From contig VWRR01000002.1 of the NCBI GenBank assembly GCA_013995675.1, positions 248,001 to 312,000 of the forward strand: a stretch of 64,000 nt of DNA, in the 5' to 3' direction. Positions 52,810 to 63,516 of the stretch are shown piece after piece. The first letter of the stretch is position 1. Each line of letters opens with the position of its first letter. Source of the stretch: Cyanidiococcus yangmingshanensis (taxonomy: Eukaryota; Rhodophyta; Bangiophyceae; Cyanidiales; Cyanidiaceae). The translations under genes were made by a program, and so were the position numbers. The notes under the pieces are model-generated. The model did no database searches and had not been told where the DNA came from. It saw nothing but the letters and a program-made list of their open reading frames with translations.

Positions 52810-53724
52810 TCACAAGCCAACGAGATCTAGATGGCTCTTCACGAAGGCAAAGTCACCTGGATTCGTTAGTTCTAGTGGTGTGCGAATCGAATTACACGAC
52901 AATACCGAGAGCTCGATTTGTTCTTCCTGCAGCAATTCGTTCAACATCGTTGACAGGATGTACTCCTTGTTCGCGTAGGTCTCGTTATCCGCGGCACCAT
53001 TGCGCTTGGCGACCTGCGGCTGCTGTGCATCACGCATCGCCTCCATTTCGGAAAGGAAAGTCCGAAATCGCTCCTCAGCTCGATCGAAGATACCAATATC
53101 ATAAAAACCGAATATGTTCATACTGGTCAGTTCATCGCCAGTGTATCGGCCCTGTCGGATATCTTCAAAACTAATATTGTACTGTTCGACGATTTCCAGC
53201 AGTCGGCACTGATCATCAGTCCGCACGATGGCGCGGTTGACCTGTCCCTCCTCGGGCAGTACCTCCCGGAGTTTGTACCCAGGCATGCAAGCAGTCCTCT
53301 CCTTGGATATGTGGTTGCATACAAGCGATAACGCCGCTATACCGTATAGAGAGTCACCGTTCAGCACAAGAAAAGGACCGTGCACGTATTCTCGTGCCGC
53401 AAGCAAGGCATCCACCGTACCGAGGGGTCGCTTTCGCCAAGCAGGCACTCGCTGAAAACAAAATGATACCGGAAGGCCGTAGAAGTGATTCCCCACGAGA
53501 GCGTGGATAGGCCGATACGTGTGCTCTGAAACAACCAGAACAAGGCCAGAAATGGCAGAGTAAGCTTCACAGAGCTGACGCACGGAGAGCTCCAGCAGCG
53601 TCTCGCCGTGGCGACCTACCTCTTGAAGACACTTGATGCGTCCGCCAAAACGAGAGGATAGACCGGCCGCGAGATACACTGCCTCAATAGGTGTCTTGCC
53701 TGCATCATGCATGTTCGTTGTCAT
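52810..53724 (-). CDS. Nucleotidyltransferase (sugar-1-phosphate NTP-transferase-like)
   Basis: From ATG 53724, ~304 residues. The Rossmann-type nucleotide-binding start is YLAAGLSSRFGGRIKCLQEV, followed by ETLLELSVRQL, PLGTVDALLAAREYV, GPFLVLNGDSLYG (metal-binding Asp) and later ELTSMNIFGFYD. This is the NTP_transferase fold that joins NTP to sugar phosphates. The sugar substrate is not readable from the sequence, and the protein resembles uncharacterised bacterial members more than eukaryotic UDP-glucose pyrophosphorylase. The frame is open upstream to a GTG at 53793 but the ATG gives a standard N terminus. Confidence 0.78.
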   Translation of the reverse strand: MTTNMHDAGKTPIEAVYLAAGLSSRFGGRIKCLQEVGRHGETLLELSVRQLCEAYSAISGLVLVVSEHTYRPIHALVGNHFYGLPVSFCFQRVPAWRKRPLGTVDALLAAREYVHGPFLVLNGDSLYGIAALSLVCNHISKERTACMPGYKLREVLPEEGQVNRAIVRTDDQCRLLEIVEQYNISFEDIRQGRYTGDELTSMNIFGFYDIGIFDRAEERFRTFLSEMEAMRDAQQPQVAKRNGAADNETYANKEYILSTMLNELLQEEQIELSVLSCNSIRTPLELTNPGDFAFVKSHLDLVGL

Positions 53725-55078
53725 ACCTAGAGACAACAAGACCACCACAGTATAGACCTTGGTTAGTGGGTACGTGCGAAACCCGATTCGCACGCCTAGG
53801 AAGCGCGCTCGGAACGAGCCCTGGGACGTCGACGGTGTCGCCGCTCACGCCAGTACGCGACTGATGCGAGCGCGCTTGGACGGCTGAGCGCGCGCCATTC
53901 GCTCGCGCTGTTGATCGCGGCACGCTGTCGGTGTTTCGTCCGACGCGTCCTGGTCACGCTGAAGCCCCGCGCCGAGGACGGCGTGGCGCACAACTCCCCG
54001 CGCCTGTCGATGCTGGAGTAGGCACGGGCTGCACTGGACGGCGGCGCTATCCAAGGTTCGTCCGTCCTGGGCGGCAGTCTCGGAATCGCAGCGCGAGCGA
54101 GCAAACGCACCTCAGTTTGCGACGTTTGCACCGATTGGAGCGGGAATCGTTTCCAAACCTATTCTTGTTCGAAAATTAGGAGCGTTTGGCCATCGGTCGG
54201 CCTTTACGTTCACGCTAATAAGCAACAATGCCAAACTGCTACGTACTGAAGAAGTGGTCAGCATTGGATGCGCATCTGGTTTCATGTTTGGTTCGAGCGG
54301 TACATCGTTTGCTCCGCAACATGGAGCAATTCTGTCGGCTCTTTTCAATGAAGCGAGGAATGGAGGCACGATTCATCATGATGAAGGCACTCGCGGGAAA
54401 TTTCGGGAGCGAGTCCCGAGTTACAGGCCTTGACACTGGCCCTCAGTTGACAAGAGATGCCACTCGAGGAGAGGACCCAAAGTCGAAAAATGCCGACCTA
54501 GCGCTGCACGGTGGATGCGCCCTGGTGTCATGACAATGTCCCAACGCCGAAGGTTGCGCAAGCCACTGAGTTTGGTCCATCGCTTGGACCGCAGTTTGGA
54601 TTGCAGATGTCAAGGCGGTGGCGTAGCTGGAACAGAAACAACGATTTGGCGTTCTTTCGGGCGAGCGTCCGAGTAACGAGCGTGAACGTTTGGTCAATCA
54701 CGTGTCCTCTTTTTGGATGGTGTTTGAGTTTTCTGGTAAAGCTGCATGTATGATTGGATGCCTGCTCTCCAACTAGTTTAACTGGAGTTGTGCAAGCCAC
54801 CAGATTTGTCTGAGCGACCAAATCGCGTGAGAATCCTTCCACAATCGAATTTCAGAGCTCAACATTCAACGGAGTGCTTCCATGCCCCGGAAAATGCCAG
54901 GAAGAAAAAGCAGCGGCATGCGGCTCGACGGCGGCGTTGCGTTCGTCTGGAGAGAAGGCGCACGAGCAGGCTGTTCAGCAGGCAGCGGATCAACGCGACC
55001 CTCGTCCAGGAACAGTTTAGTGTTGTTGGCTCTATTGAGCTGCCGAGCGTATGCAAGACCATCTGGTGATTTTCTTTT
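53725..55078. other. 1.35-kb region between divergent genes
   Basis: No recognised gene. The first ~330 bases are GC-rich with Arg/Pro-rich frames on both strands, probably an effect of composition. It should contain promoters of the nucleotidyltransferase and S9. Confidence 0.45.
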
Positions 55079-55981
55079 ATGCAGAGACAAGGAATTGAAG
55101 CCCTGCGCCCGCTTGGGCTTCTTAGAAAAGCCTTGGCACAAACAGGTAGGTTCCCCGGGATCGCCGTTCGTCAACGGCCTTTTATCCCAACGCATCGAGA
55201 CGGAGGGACACTAACCACCTCAGCGAAGAACAACATTTTAGATGACAACCCGTGCTTGGATCGAAGGCTCTCCCTCGACCGGGGCGCAACGCCAAAAGTG
55301 GCTGGACTTGCTGGCTTATCGAGAAGAGAGCAGAGCACCTGGCTCGTGCGGCGCGTCTGTTCGACGATTATGCCGGGAGGGTCTTACATACACCCTTTCG
55401 AGGAACTTGAACGCAGGACGGATCCGCTCAGTACAAGAGACCAACTCGACGTTGGTTCGTTAGCGAACGACGCCAAAGAGAACGAGCAGTCAGTGACACA
55501 GGCGGTGCAGACTCCGGTGCGTCGACGTCGCCGTCTCTATCCAGACGGCTCGGTGAACGCCACTGGGCGACGCAAGACTGCCGTCGCTGTTGTGCGTCTG
55601 TTTCCTGCAAACTTGCCTCCTGAAGAGACTCATCTGCCAGAAGATAGGCAAGTGCAAAACAAACTGCGCTTTCGTGTGAACGGCCGGGATGTTGCGGATT
55701 ATTTCCCCCGAATCGACCATCGTTTAGATATTATGCGGCCCTTTATCGTGACTGGTACAGAAAAGAAATTCCATGTTCATGCATTTGTACGCGGTGGCGG
55801 GATCACTGGTCAAGCTGAGGCGCTGCGACTGAGTATCGCTAGAGCCCTCGAGGACTCCGATCCTCAACTTCGTGGCCTGCTCAAACCGATCGGTCTTCTC
55901 ACCCGCGACCCGCGCATGGTTGAACGGAAAAAATACGGCAGACACAAGGCAAGACGGGCGTTCCAGTGGGTAAAGCGATAA
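55079..55981 (+). CDS. RPS9: Ribosomal protein S9 (bacterial-type uS9), organellar
   Basis: Small-subunit protein whose C-terminal tail reaches the P site. The conserved domain is complete: GRRKTAVAVVRLF, FRVNGRDVADYF, ARGGGITGQAEALRLSIARAL-type segment (here VRGGGITGQAEAL), LLTRDPRMVERKKYGRHKARR and the end FQWVKR. This frame is open from an ATG at 55079, giving ~300 residues. The N-terminal ~150 are less convincing, however. An ATG at 55242 starts a more protein-like N terminus (WIEGSPSTGAQRQKWLDLLAYREE, then LARAARLFDDYAGRVLHTPF) that reaches the S9 frame through two +1 steps at 55329 and 55399. Mitochondrial location is likely, since red-algal plastids usually encode their own rps9. Confidence 0.85.
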   Translation: MQRQGIEALRPLGLLRKALAQTGRFPGIAVRQRPFIPTHRDGGTLTTSAKNNILDDNPCLDRRLSLDRGATPKVAGLAGLSRREQSTWLVRRVCSTIMPGGSYIHPFEELERRTDPLSTRDQLDVGSLANDAKENEQSVTQAVQTPVRRRRRLYPDGSVNATGRRKTAVAVVRLFPANLPPEETHLPEDRQVQNKLRFRVNGRDVADYFPRIDHRLDIMRPFIVTGTEKKFHVHAFVRGGGITGQAEALRLSIARALEDSDPQLRGLLKPIGLLTRDPRMVERKKYGRHKARRAFQWVKR

Positions 55982-56627
55982 GGCTACGCACAGAAGCTTT
56001 CCCCAAAGCTATTGATGGGATGCGCTATAGGTGGCTCGGGGCTGGAGTTTTCGACCATGCTCCAGCGCCAAAAGACCTGCGCCTGATAACGAGACGGTCC
56101 AGTGACCCAACAATCTGGATGCCTTAGAGTCGAGAGAGAGAAATGATGAAACGACTCATACTTCCTGGAACGCGCTGCAGCAGGCTTTAGCTTCCGACCT
56201 ACTCCTATGTAGAATAGGTAAGGGGTCAATCCCGTCTCGATTTTCGCAGTTATTTCTGCGGTTACCGCCGCGGTAACCCGCTTCGTCCTGGGCGCGTGTA
56301 CGCCGCGACACTCGGACTCAGCCCCAAAAGATGATAATCCAATCGCTCTACGGAACCAGATGAGCCGAGATATCACGAGTGCTTCGGTTGATGGTAGCTG
56401 GCATTCCCATATGCATTCAAAGAAGAACACGATTTGGGTCACGTGAAGTATTCTTCACCCAAAAGACTCAAATCAACTTCCACCATCGATTGATGGAGCG
56501 GAGTAACCTGCTAACGCATGCACGTTGCGATTGCGTCTATGGGAGCGACTTTCGGCATAAATGCGGCTTTATCCAGTGCACTATCCAACCGGGCCCACCT
56601 CAAGCCAGACCCTGGCGTGATGCTCGC
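55982..56627. other. Intergenic between convergent S9 and ABC transporter genes
   Basis: No gene recognised. Contains an 8-bp perfect stem with a 3-nt loop at 56260-56278 (GGTTACCG / CGGTAACC). Confidence 0.5.
56260..56278. other. Strong short hairpin
   Basis: GGTTACCG, loop CCG, CGGTAACC: a GC-rich 8-bp perfect stem between two convergent gene ends. Confidence 0.45.
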
Positions 56628-58956
56628 CTATGGCAGTTCTTCAGGTGGGTGCTCACGACGTGGCAGGGCTATCTCTGCCTGTTGAGCACGCCACATCTGC
56701 GCATACGTTGTGGTGTCGTCGCGCAAGAGCTCATGGTGATGGCCGCGTTCGATAATCCGGCCCTCGTTCATAACCAGAATCTCGTCTGCGTCGGTAATCG
56801 AGGCGAGCCGATGTGCAATGAATATCGATGTCCGGCTGGCAGAAACCCGTTGAATTGCATTGCGGATGTAGAGCTCTGTAGAAGAGTCTAGCGCGGAAGA
56901 CATTTCATCGCATACGAGAATGGGTGAGTTTTTCAGGATCGCCCGAGCGATTGCAATGCGCTGTTTCTCGCCGCCACTCAGCATGATGCCGCGTTCACCA
57001 ACGATGGTCTCGTAGCCATCCGGGAACTGCTGGGTAATTGTATCGTGTATGTACGCAGCTTTGGCTGCAGCCTCGATCTCTTTCTTCGTTGCATCAATCC
57101 GGCCATAACGAATATTGTATTCAATGGTATTATTGAAAAGGACAATGTCTTGTGGAATGCAGGATATCGCTTGGCGTAGCGAAGACAGTTGGACGCGTCT
57201 AATATCCTGACCGCCAATCAAAATCGAGCCCTGTACCGGATCATACAGGCGAAATAGGAGCTTGAGAATGGTGGACTTGCCGCAGCCACTGGGCCCAATG
57301 AGTGCCACCTTCCTGCCGTGCGGCACCGCGAAAGAGACCTCCCGAAGGATCTGATGATTCACCGTACTCTGGCTGTTCCGTTGTTCGTTGAGGGATGGGT
57401 ACGCGAAGCTCACGCGCTCGAACGCAATACCAGCGTCTCGCTCGATAATCAATGGCAAGGCGTTCGGCAACTCGACAACACGCGGTCGCAGTTGCATGAC
57501 GCCGAACATCATCTCCATATCAGTGAGGCTCTGACGAACCTCCCTATACACGGTGCCAAGAAAGTTCAGCGGCATCGACATTTGGAACAGGAGCCCATTG
57601 ACCATCACGATATCGCCAACGGTCAGCAGACCCTGCATGGCCTCACGAGCAGCCATAACCATCATCGCCGTCATGGCGACCGTAAAAATCGCATTCTGAC
57701 CAAAATTCAGAACGGATAACGAAACCTGAGTTTTCACATTCTCTCGTCCATATTTTTCCAGGAACGTTGCATACTGATCCGCCTCTACCGACTCGTTGTT
57801 AAAGTACTTCACGGTTTCGTAATTCATCAGGCTGTCGATGGCCTTATTGCTCGCAGCATTTTCAGCTATATTCATACTCTTCCGAAACTGCGTCCGCCAT
57901 TGCGTCACGATGAGCGTGAAGACGGTGTACGCAGTGAGCGCACCGCCAGCGATGAGCGCATAGCGCCCACCACAGCTGTATGCCAACATTCCACACACAA
58001 GGCCGACCTCTAGTATCGTCGGCAAAATATTGAATACAAGTGCACGCATCAAAAAGTCAATTCCATGCATGCCTCGGTCGATGGTGCGCGCGAGCGCCCC
58101 GGTCTTTCTTGACGAGTGGTAACTCAGATCAAGATCCAGGATTCGACGAAAGGTTGTGAGCGCCAAGTCTGAAATCGCCTTCTGGCTGACAGTCGCAAAG
58201 ACAGCATTGCGAAGCTCATTGGTCAGCGAGGCGGAACCGCGCGCCAGACCATATCCAACCAGAATCAAGACTGGCCAAAGGCTGGCGTTGACTGTGGCCC
58301 AGTCCGCAGTCTTGGACAGCATATCGACAGAGAAGCTTGAAGAGGACTGGGACCTGGACGAGGAGCAATTTGGATGCAAGAAGGAGAGATACCGCAAAAA
58401 TCACCCGACGTCGAAGGGCTGGATTGTCCCGCGGCCAAGCGTATCGGCTGAGAATACGGCCAACGTCGCGAAAAGACGCGGGCCTTGCTCCTTCCAGGCC
58501 AGTCATGTCCGCATTGTTGCGCAAGAGCTTGGTCGTTGCCGCCGATTCTGACTCGGAGACAAGACCAAGACTGCGAAGGCCGCCAGAGAGACGCTCCCGC
58601 ATAGCTAGCGTTAGCCTTTTCCAGCGCTGCAATGCGCTCTCGCGTCTGGATGGGGCGAAGGCTCGCTCAACGTTCGCTGTCTGATCAGGCCGCTCGGGGT
58701 CGTACCAGCGTCGAACGAGCCGCGGTGGCGCGCAGCGTGACGTTGGTAAGTACTCGCGATCCAGGCGCATACGATGTTGTCTCTCCCAGTTTCGTCTCAA
58801 GTGACACTGAAACACGCGAAACTCCCGAGAAAAGCGAGCATTGAAAGTCCAGCCTTCAACCTGATTGCCACGAAATAGTGCTCGCCAGCCGAAAGAACAC
58901 CCTGGAACAGTTCCAATCCGGTATCGCCAGCGAACAGTTAGGCCCGGCCTTATCAT
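56628..58956 (-). CDS. ATM1: ATM1/ABCB7-type mitochondrial half ABC transporter, with a +1 frame break
   Basis: Half-transporter of the mitochondrial inner membrane that exports a glutathione/sulfur species for cytosolic Fe-S assembly. ATG 58956 opens an Arg-rich targeting region of ~150 residues, then the first membrane helix (RRRVIFAVSLLLASKLLLVQ). The body shows the ATM1 hallmarks LSYHSSRKTGALARTIDRG and NILPTILEVGL. The nucleotide-binding domain has Walker A GPSGCGKST, signature LSGGEKQRIAIAR, Walker B ILVCDEMSSALD and H-loop FIAHRL; DEMSS replaces the usual DEATS. The N-terminal region and body differ by one frame: after AAG CTT the body resumes at TCT GTC GAT, one base later, at 58332. 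It is divergent from Peter Pan. Confidence 0.9.
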
Positions 58957-59395
58957 GCCTATCAACGCAAACGAATATTGTCCCACTCCTCAAAAGTTAC
59001 ATCAGTAGCTAGAGCTTTGTGCCATCCAACCCGGAGAGAACTCGTTTGTGGGCCACAGCTGCACGCACGTGGTGTGCTGCCAAAGCGCGCTAGACTTGCT
59101 TCTAGCTACAGGTTTGGATAGGAAAACGCTGGTAGCAACCTGTGAGGCTAGCTGCAAAGCAGTCTCTCAGCGCGAAACTGAACCTGAATCTAACTGGGAG
59201 TTGTGTAAAGATGGGCCCGTCTTCGAACACTGCAGACAGTACTTGGGCTGGGACCCACCAGCGTACTGCGCGCCGATGACCATACTCGAGGCCGAGCGCT
59301 TGCACGACACCTCGCCAGGACGGGTAGTGACGTTCAGGCAACCCATTTTCACCTGAACTCGTTCGGACCCCGGTGTTTTGTTCGGAGTAGAAAAG
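58957..59395. other. Intergenic, probable shared promoter region
   Basis: About 440 bases between the divergent ATM1 and Peter Pan starts. Short frames only; no motif recognised. Confidence 0.45.
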
Positions 59396-60468
59396 ATGCC
59401 GAAACGGAGTGGTGGCTACCGAAAGAAGCGCCGGACGCAACAACCGGAGACCGATGGACGGTGTTCAGGGAAACAATCCGCCCCAGTCGTTTGTCTTTCG
59501 ACGGGGTCACGCAAGTCCCGAGCTTCGAGTGCTACTACACGACGTTCGCCGGGTGCTACTCCCGTATACTGCTCTGCGGTTGCGGGAGAGCGCTCGATCG
59601 GAGTTGAAAGACTTGTTGGATGTCGCAGGACCGCTGGGCGTTACGCACTTTGTCATCTTCAGAGAGAGTCGTCTGGGTTTCAGTAAACGTGCGCTTCGCT
59701 CGCACACCACGTGGACCGACCGTAACGTTTCGGGTGGAGCGCTTCTCCCTGGCTGCGGATGTGCATCGAGCGCAACGCAGACCTTTGAATCTCAAGCACA
59801 CCGATTATGATCAGGCGCCGCTGCTAATTCTGAGCAACTTGGAATCTGAGGAGCCGCACGTGCAGCTGCTCGCGACCATGTTTCGGAACCTCTTCCCTCC
59901 ATTGGATATGAATAAACTTCGACTAGAGCATGACGTGAGACGGGCTCTACTGCTTGATTGGAATGCGGATACTCAGGTCTTGGAATGGCGACATTATGGA
60001 GTTCGCGTGCGGCCGTTGGGTCTCTCCCGTGTTATCCGACGACTTGTGGAACGAAGAGGCAGCCGCCATGGCGCTATAGCGGCAGGGCATTTGTGGGACG
60101 TTAGTGACTTGGCGGATCCATCTGTCACAGCAGCGATCTGTACTTCAGAGAGTGAGGCTGAAGTGCCCTCTGAATTCCAGTTCGAACGCTGGAGACCGTC
60201 GACAGGACGAGTTGGAATGATGCCGGCAGCGAGCGTCTTCGGGACGAGTCACCGAAGCATCAGTGACAGACAGACGAAATCTGGGAGGTCACGGGCCCAA
60301 GAGCCGACCTCTGCCGACTTGGCTCATCGAGCTTCTGTGCGTCTCGTTGAGTTGGGCCCCAGGATGACGCTGCGCTTGCTGAAAGTCGAAGAAGGACTCT
60401 CCAGTGGTGCGATACTCTACCGGGCGTGCTCATTCGCGGACATGACTCCTTTCTCAGCGAGGAAATGA
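59396..60468 (+). CDS. PPAN: Peter Pan / SSF1, Brix-domain ribosome biogenesis factor, with two +1 frame breaks
   Basis: Nucleolar protein needed for 60S assembly (27S pre-rRNA processing). From ATG 59396 the start is short and basic (MPKRSGGYRKKRRTQQ), as in the family. The Brix domain follows: QSFVFRRGHASPELRVLLHD, GPLGVTHFVIF, RFARTPRGPTVTFRVERFSL, PLLILSNLESEEPHVQLLATMFRNLFP and VRLVELGPRMTLRLLKVEEGL. These match human PPAN (PHSFVFHRG, GPLGVTHFLIF, RLPQGPTLHF, IGPRMTLQLVKVQEG) in order. The three segments occupy successive +1 frames, switching at 59456 and 59682. C terminus near the usual Brix end, without the long acidic tail of animals. Confidence 0.88.
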
Positions 60469-61840
60469 TGAAATCTGGGCCTATGCCTGGGGCGAAACAC
60501 TCATCGGAACCATGCCAAAGTGCCTGGGATGCCCTGCTCCGGCACGAGAGCATGCGGGTAACAGGGGCCTGGTTCTAACTCGCCCTGAATAACTCTGCGA
60601 AATCATTCATTGCAGCGATCAAGGCAATCCAGCATAACGGTGCTCCCTTAGAGTGCAAACGCCTCTTCATGCCCACCGGGATCAATCATTCTGAGCAGCA
60701 TGATAGCAAGGTTGGGACGGGGTGCATTTGTCGGGCAAAGCGAAGACACCCTGAGCGCGTTTACTTGGAGCGACATGGATTTTGAACGGAGACTACCACC
60801 GGAACGGACGTCATCATTCATCCTCGACAAGAACAAGCGCCCGCGCTCTGTGTCGTGAGGAATATTCGCGACGTTTGGCTATCAAGATCCGATCCAGAGC
60901 TCTCATATTCACCGCATTCCCCGACAGATACGGATGTCTGCTTGACTAGTGGCCAGTTGGAGGTGCTGATGCCGAAGAGAGTTCAGTCTCTGTGGAAGAG
61001 AAAAACAGATCTTGCTTGCTCTCTAGATGACATCAGCGTGAGGTGCTTGTCACTTCCGGCTCCGATGTGCGACATTCAGCAGCGTCGTTGGTCATGTCAG
61101 TCTGCTGCTACTGTAAAATGCGATGGCGATGGTTCGCAGACAGCCGGTGTTTTTGGCGTCCCTGCCTCACCAGCTGTCACAACAAGCACTGCAGTGACCA
61201 GCGTCCATCGCATCTGAATGCATATGGTGTCGGTGCTAACTTGCTGAACCTTCTGCATGAAAGGGGCACAGTTGCCATCGATACCAGCCCGTCTTTCTGG
61301 ATCAGCAAGCCCAAATCGTGAACCAGCTCTGGTGAAGCTATCGCCGCCTGCCTTTCAGAAGCAGGGTGTCGCGATGTGAGCGTCATGACGAGAGTACTCG
61401 ATGAATGCGAAGAGCACTGGACATTCTGAAAAGGAACACTGAGCAATCATGGTCATGAGGGGAAACAACTCGCGGAATCGGATCGATTCTCCAGACTCGA
61501 GGAGCGGTCACCGAAAGCACCAAAGAGGCTTCATCGCTGGCGAACGTCGGCTCAATGAAAAAGAGCCTTGTCCAAAGCAACAACAGTGCACGCGGAGAGG
61601 AGATGAACTCGGTTTCGATCCGTTTCAGCATTCGATTCACGGTGCTCGCGCCCGTGATCCAAGCCTGATTGGTGGATATGGTGGAGATGTCGATGATGCT
61701 CCTCCCGCTCTCAGGGTACGTGGTCGATGACTGCACGCTCCGAATGAAACTTCGCTGAGCTTGCTGCTCGGATAGCGCATCGGTGCATTAGCGCGAGCGC
61801 ATCACATGGCTGTGACCGGGTGTCGATCCACGTCAAATGT
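60469..61840. other. 1.4-kb region with unresolved coding-like stretches
   Basis: A plus-strand ATG frame at 60670-60858 (MPTGINHSEQHDSKV, TLSAFTWSDMDFERRLPPER) looks coding. Neighbouring plus-strand frames continue it only with frame steps; one, from 60855, has SDPELSYSPHSPTDTDV. I could not assemble a recognisable protein, so this may be a broken or poorly read gene, or chance. Confidence 0.35.
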
Positions 61841-63516
61841 TCAAAGCACTCTCCATATGGCCGCTCTGTCAGGTTCCATTTCGAATTCCACATCCAAAAT
61901 CGAAGTGGCGAGCGTTTGCCCCTTTCGCTTCCCGCTGACGCAGAAAAGCGTCGTTGTTTCAGTGCCGCGCCAAAGGTTTGGATTTGTGTTGTCCTGGATT
62001 AGGCGAAACAACTCCATGTGCCGCATCTGCTCTTTGCTGTCCTGATCTGTACGTCAATGTAGCCGAATAAGCGGATTTCCTTTTCAGTTCCAAAACCACT
62101 TACAGGGATTGGCACCGCCCCAGGGTTGATATAGTGCACAAGAGCGCCAGTTCGAATCAGATTGACGCCAGCATGTGGTTTCTGTTCTGTCCATTTGTCA
62201 GCAACAACACCGGGGCGCAGAGGAACCGGATTCGCTAGACCGGCGCTACCGCTTTTGGAAGACGGACTCTCTTTCGATTGCAAACGGAAACGAGTGGTGC
62301 GGACGGTGTACGCTTCCCAGGCCAGACCCGGTACAAAACCAATGGTGCTCGTTGAGGCAGCTTGAGTCTCCGCGGGCGACTTGCTGGCGTCACGAGACTC
62401 CTTTTCCAAACGATGATGCTCCTCAACAATTTTGAGCGAGAGCAAATACAATGCACCATAGTCAATCATGGAAGGATCTTTGAGCGCAGCCGAGTGCAGC
62501 ACCTCTAGCTCTTGTCGACCAACGCCACCACCCAGACGCACAACTTCGTCGCATCGACCCGTAAGCGCTGCCGAGGCAAGCAATACCAAGCGATCGTTGA
62601 CGTCTATAGGTTTTCCATCCTTCTCCGCTTGTAGAACGGCGTCGTTGTAGGCGTTGTGCATTTTTTCAGCATCATGCATGCGGCAAGCAATATCAAGCTT
62701 CAAAGCCGCAGAACGCGCCACCGACTCGCGAATCAGCTGACGAGTTTCGGCATCGGACACATTCGCTGCCTCTGCGGCAAGCTCGTCGAAGCCTCCCATC
62801 TCCAGCAGACTCCATGCGGACTCCAGATACGTCTTCTTGAGTTCTTCGCGTACCAACATCGCCTGCTCGAGACTGATTTTTCCGCTTGCTGGGTTGTATT
62901 GCGCTGCTGTTCGTGTACAAAACACTGTATGACACCATTGAGCAATCACAAAGCGACATGGTGCACTGAGCTGCTCATATGACTCAATTGACTGGAGTTT
63001 TTTCAATAGTTTGCGCTCACGAGTTGTATCTGCGTTACCGGTCTCTTGGATGTTGCGAAGGGAGGCATCCAGTTGGGCCGCTAGATCGGCTTCATCCACT
63101 CCAGCACTCGCCTCATCGTTCATGCTCGCCGTATTTTCCGTTTGCGCTGGCACAGGCGTGGCACTGGACGAGGTAGAGGTAGCATCCTCTGCGGGCTGCC
63201 TCTTGGGCTCTTCCACCGCCGACGTCGACCCCTTGCCAGGTTCAGCAGAGCTTGAAACGGATCCGTGATTTGTCGAAAGGACCTCGGTATCTTGACTCAA
63301 TTGAACAGAGATGTCTTTGGTGGACACTGCCTCAGTTTCGACGGGCTGCTTTGCCTGCTCGGTTTGCGACTGACTCGATGTCGCTGGCTTTGAAGCCGGG
63401 GCCGTGCGCAGCAGTGTTTGCCACTGGGTGCGAGCGCTCCTGTAGAGGAAATAACTGCCAATGGCAAGTCCAGTGACTGTCGCAGCAGTGGCGACGTATG
63501 CAAAAGTGCGTCCCAT
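61841..63516 (-). CDS. Unknown single-pass membrane protein, with a frame change near its C terminus
   Basis: From ATG 63516 the protein begins with one hydrophobic helix (TFAYVATAATVTGLAIGSYFLY), then ~140 Ser/Thr/Glu-rich residues, then a helical domain (LLKKLQSIESYEQL, EELKKTYLESAWSLLEMGG) with possible TPR-like spacing, and a C-terminal beta-rich part (LIRTGALVHYINPGAVP, EIRLFGYIDV). The main frame ends at 61999. A neighbouring frame from about 62050 to 61841 continues convincingly (QMRHMELFRLIQDNTNPNLW, ILDVEFEMEPDRAAIW). The change there is -1 (or +2), the opposite sign to the other breaks. Topology suggests a mitochondrial or plastid membrane anchor with a soluble domain. No family recognised. 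Confidence 0.6.
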
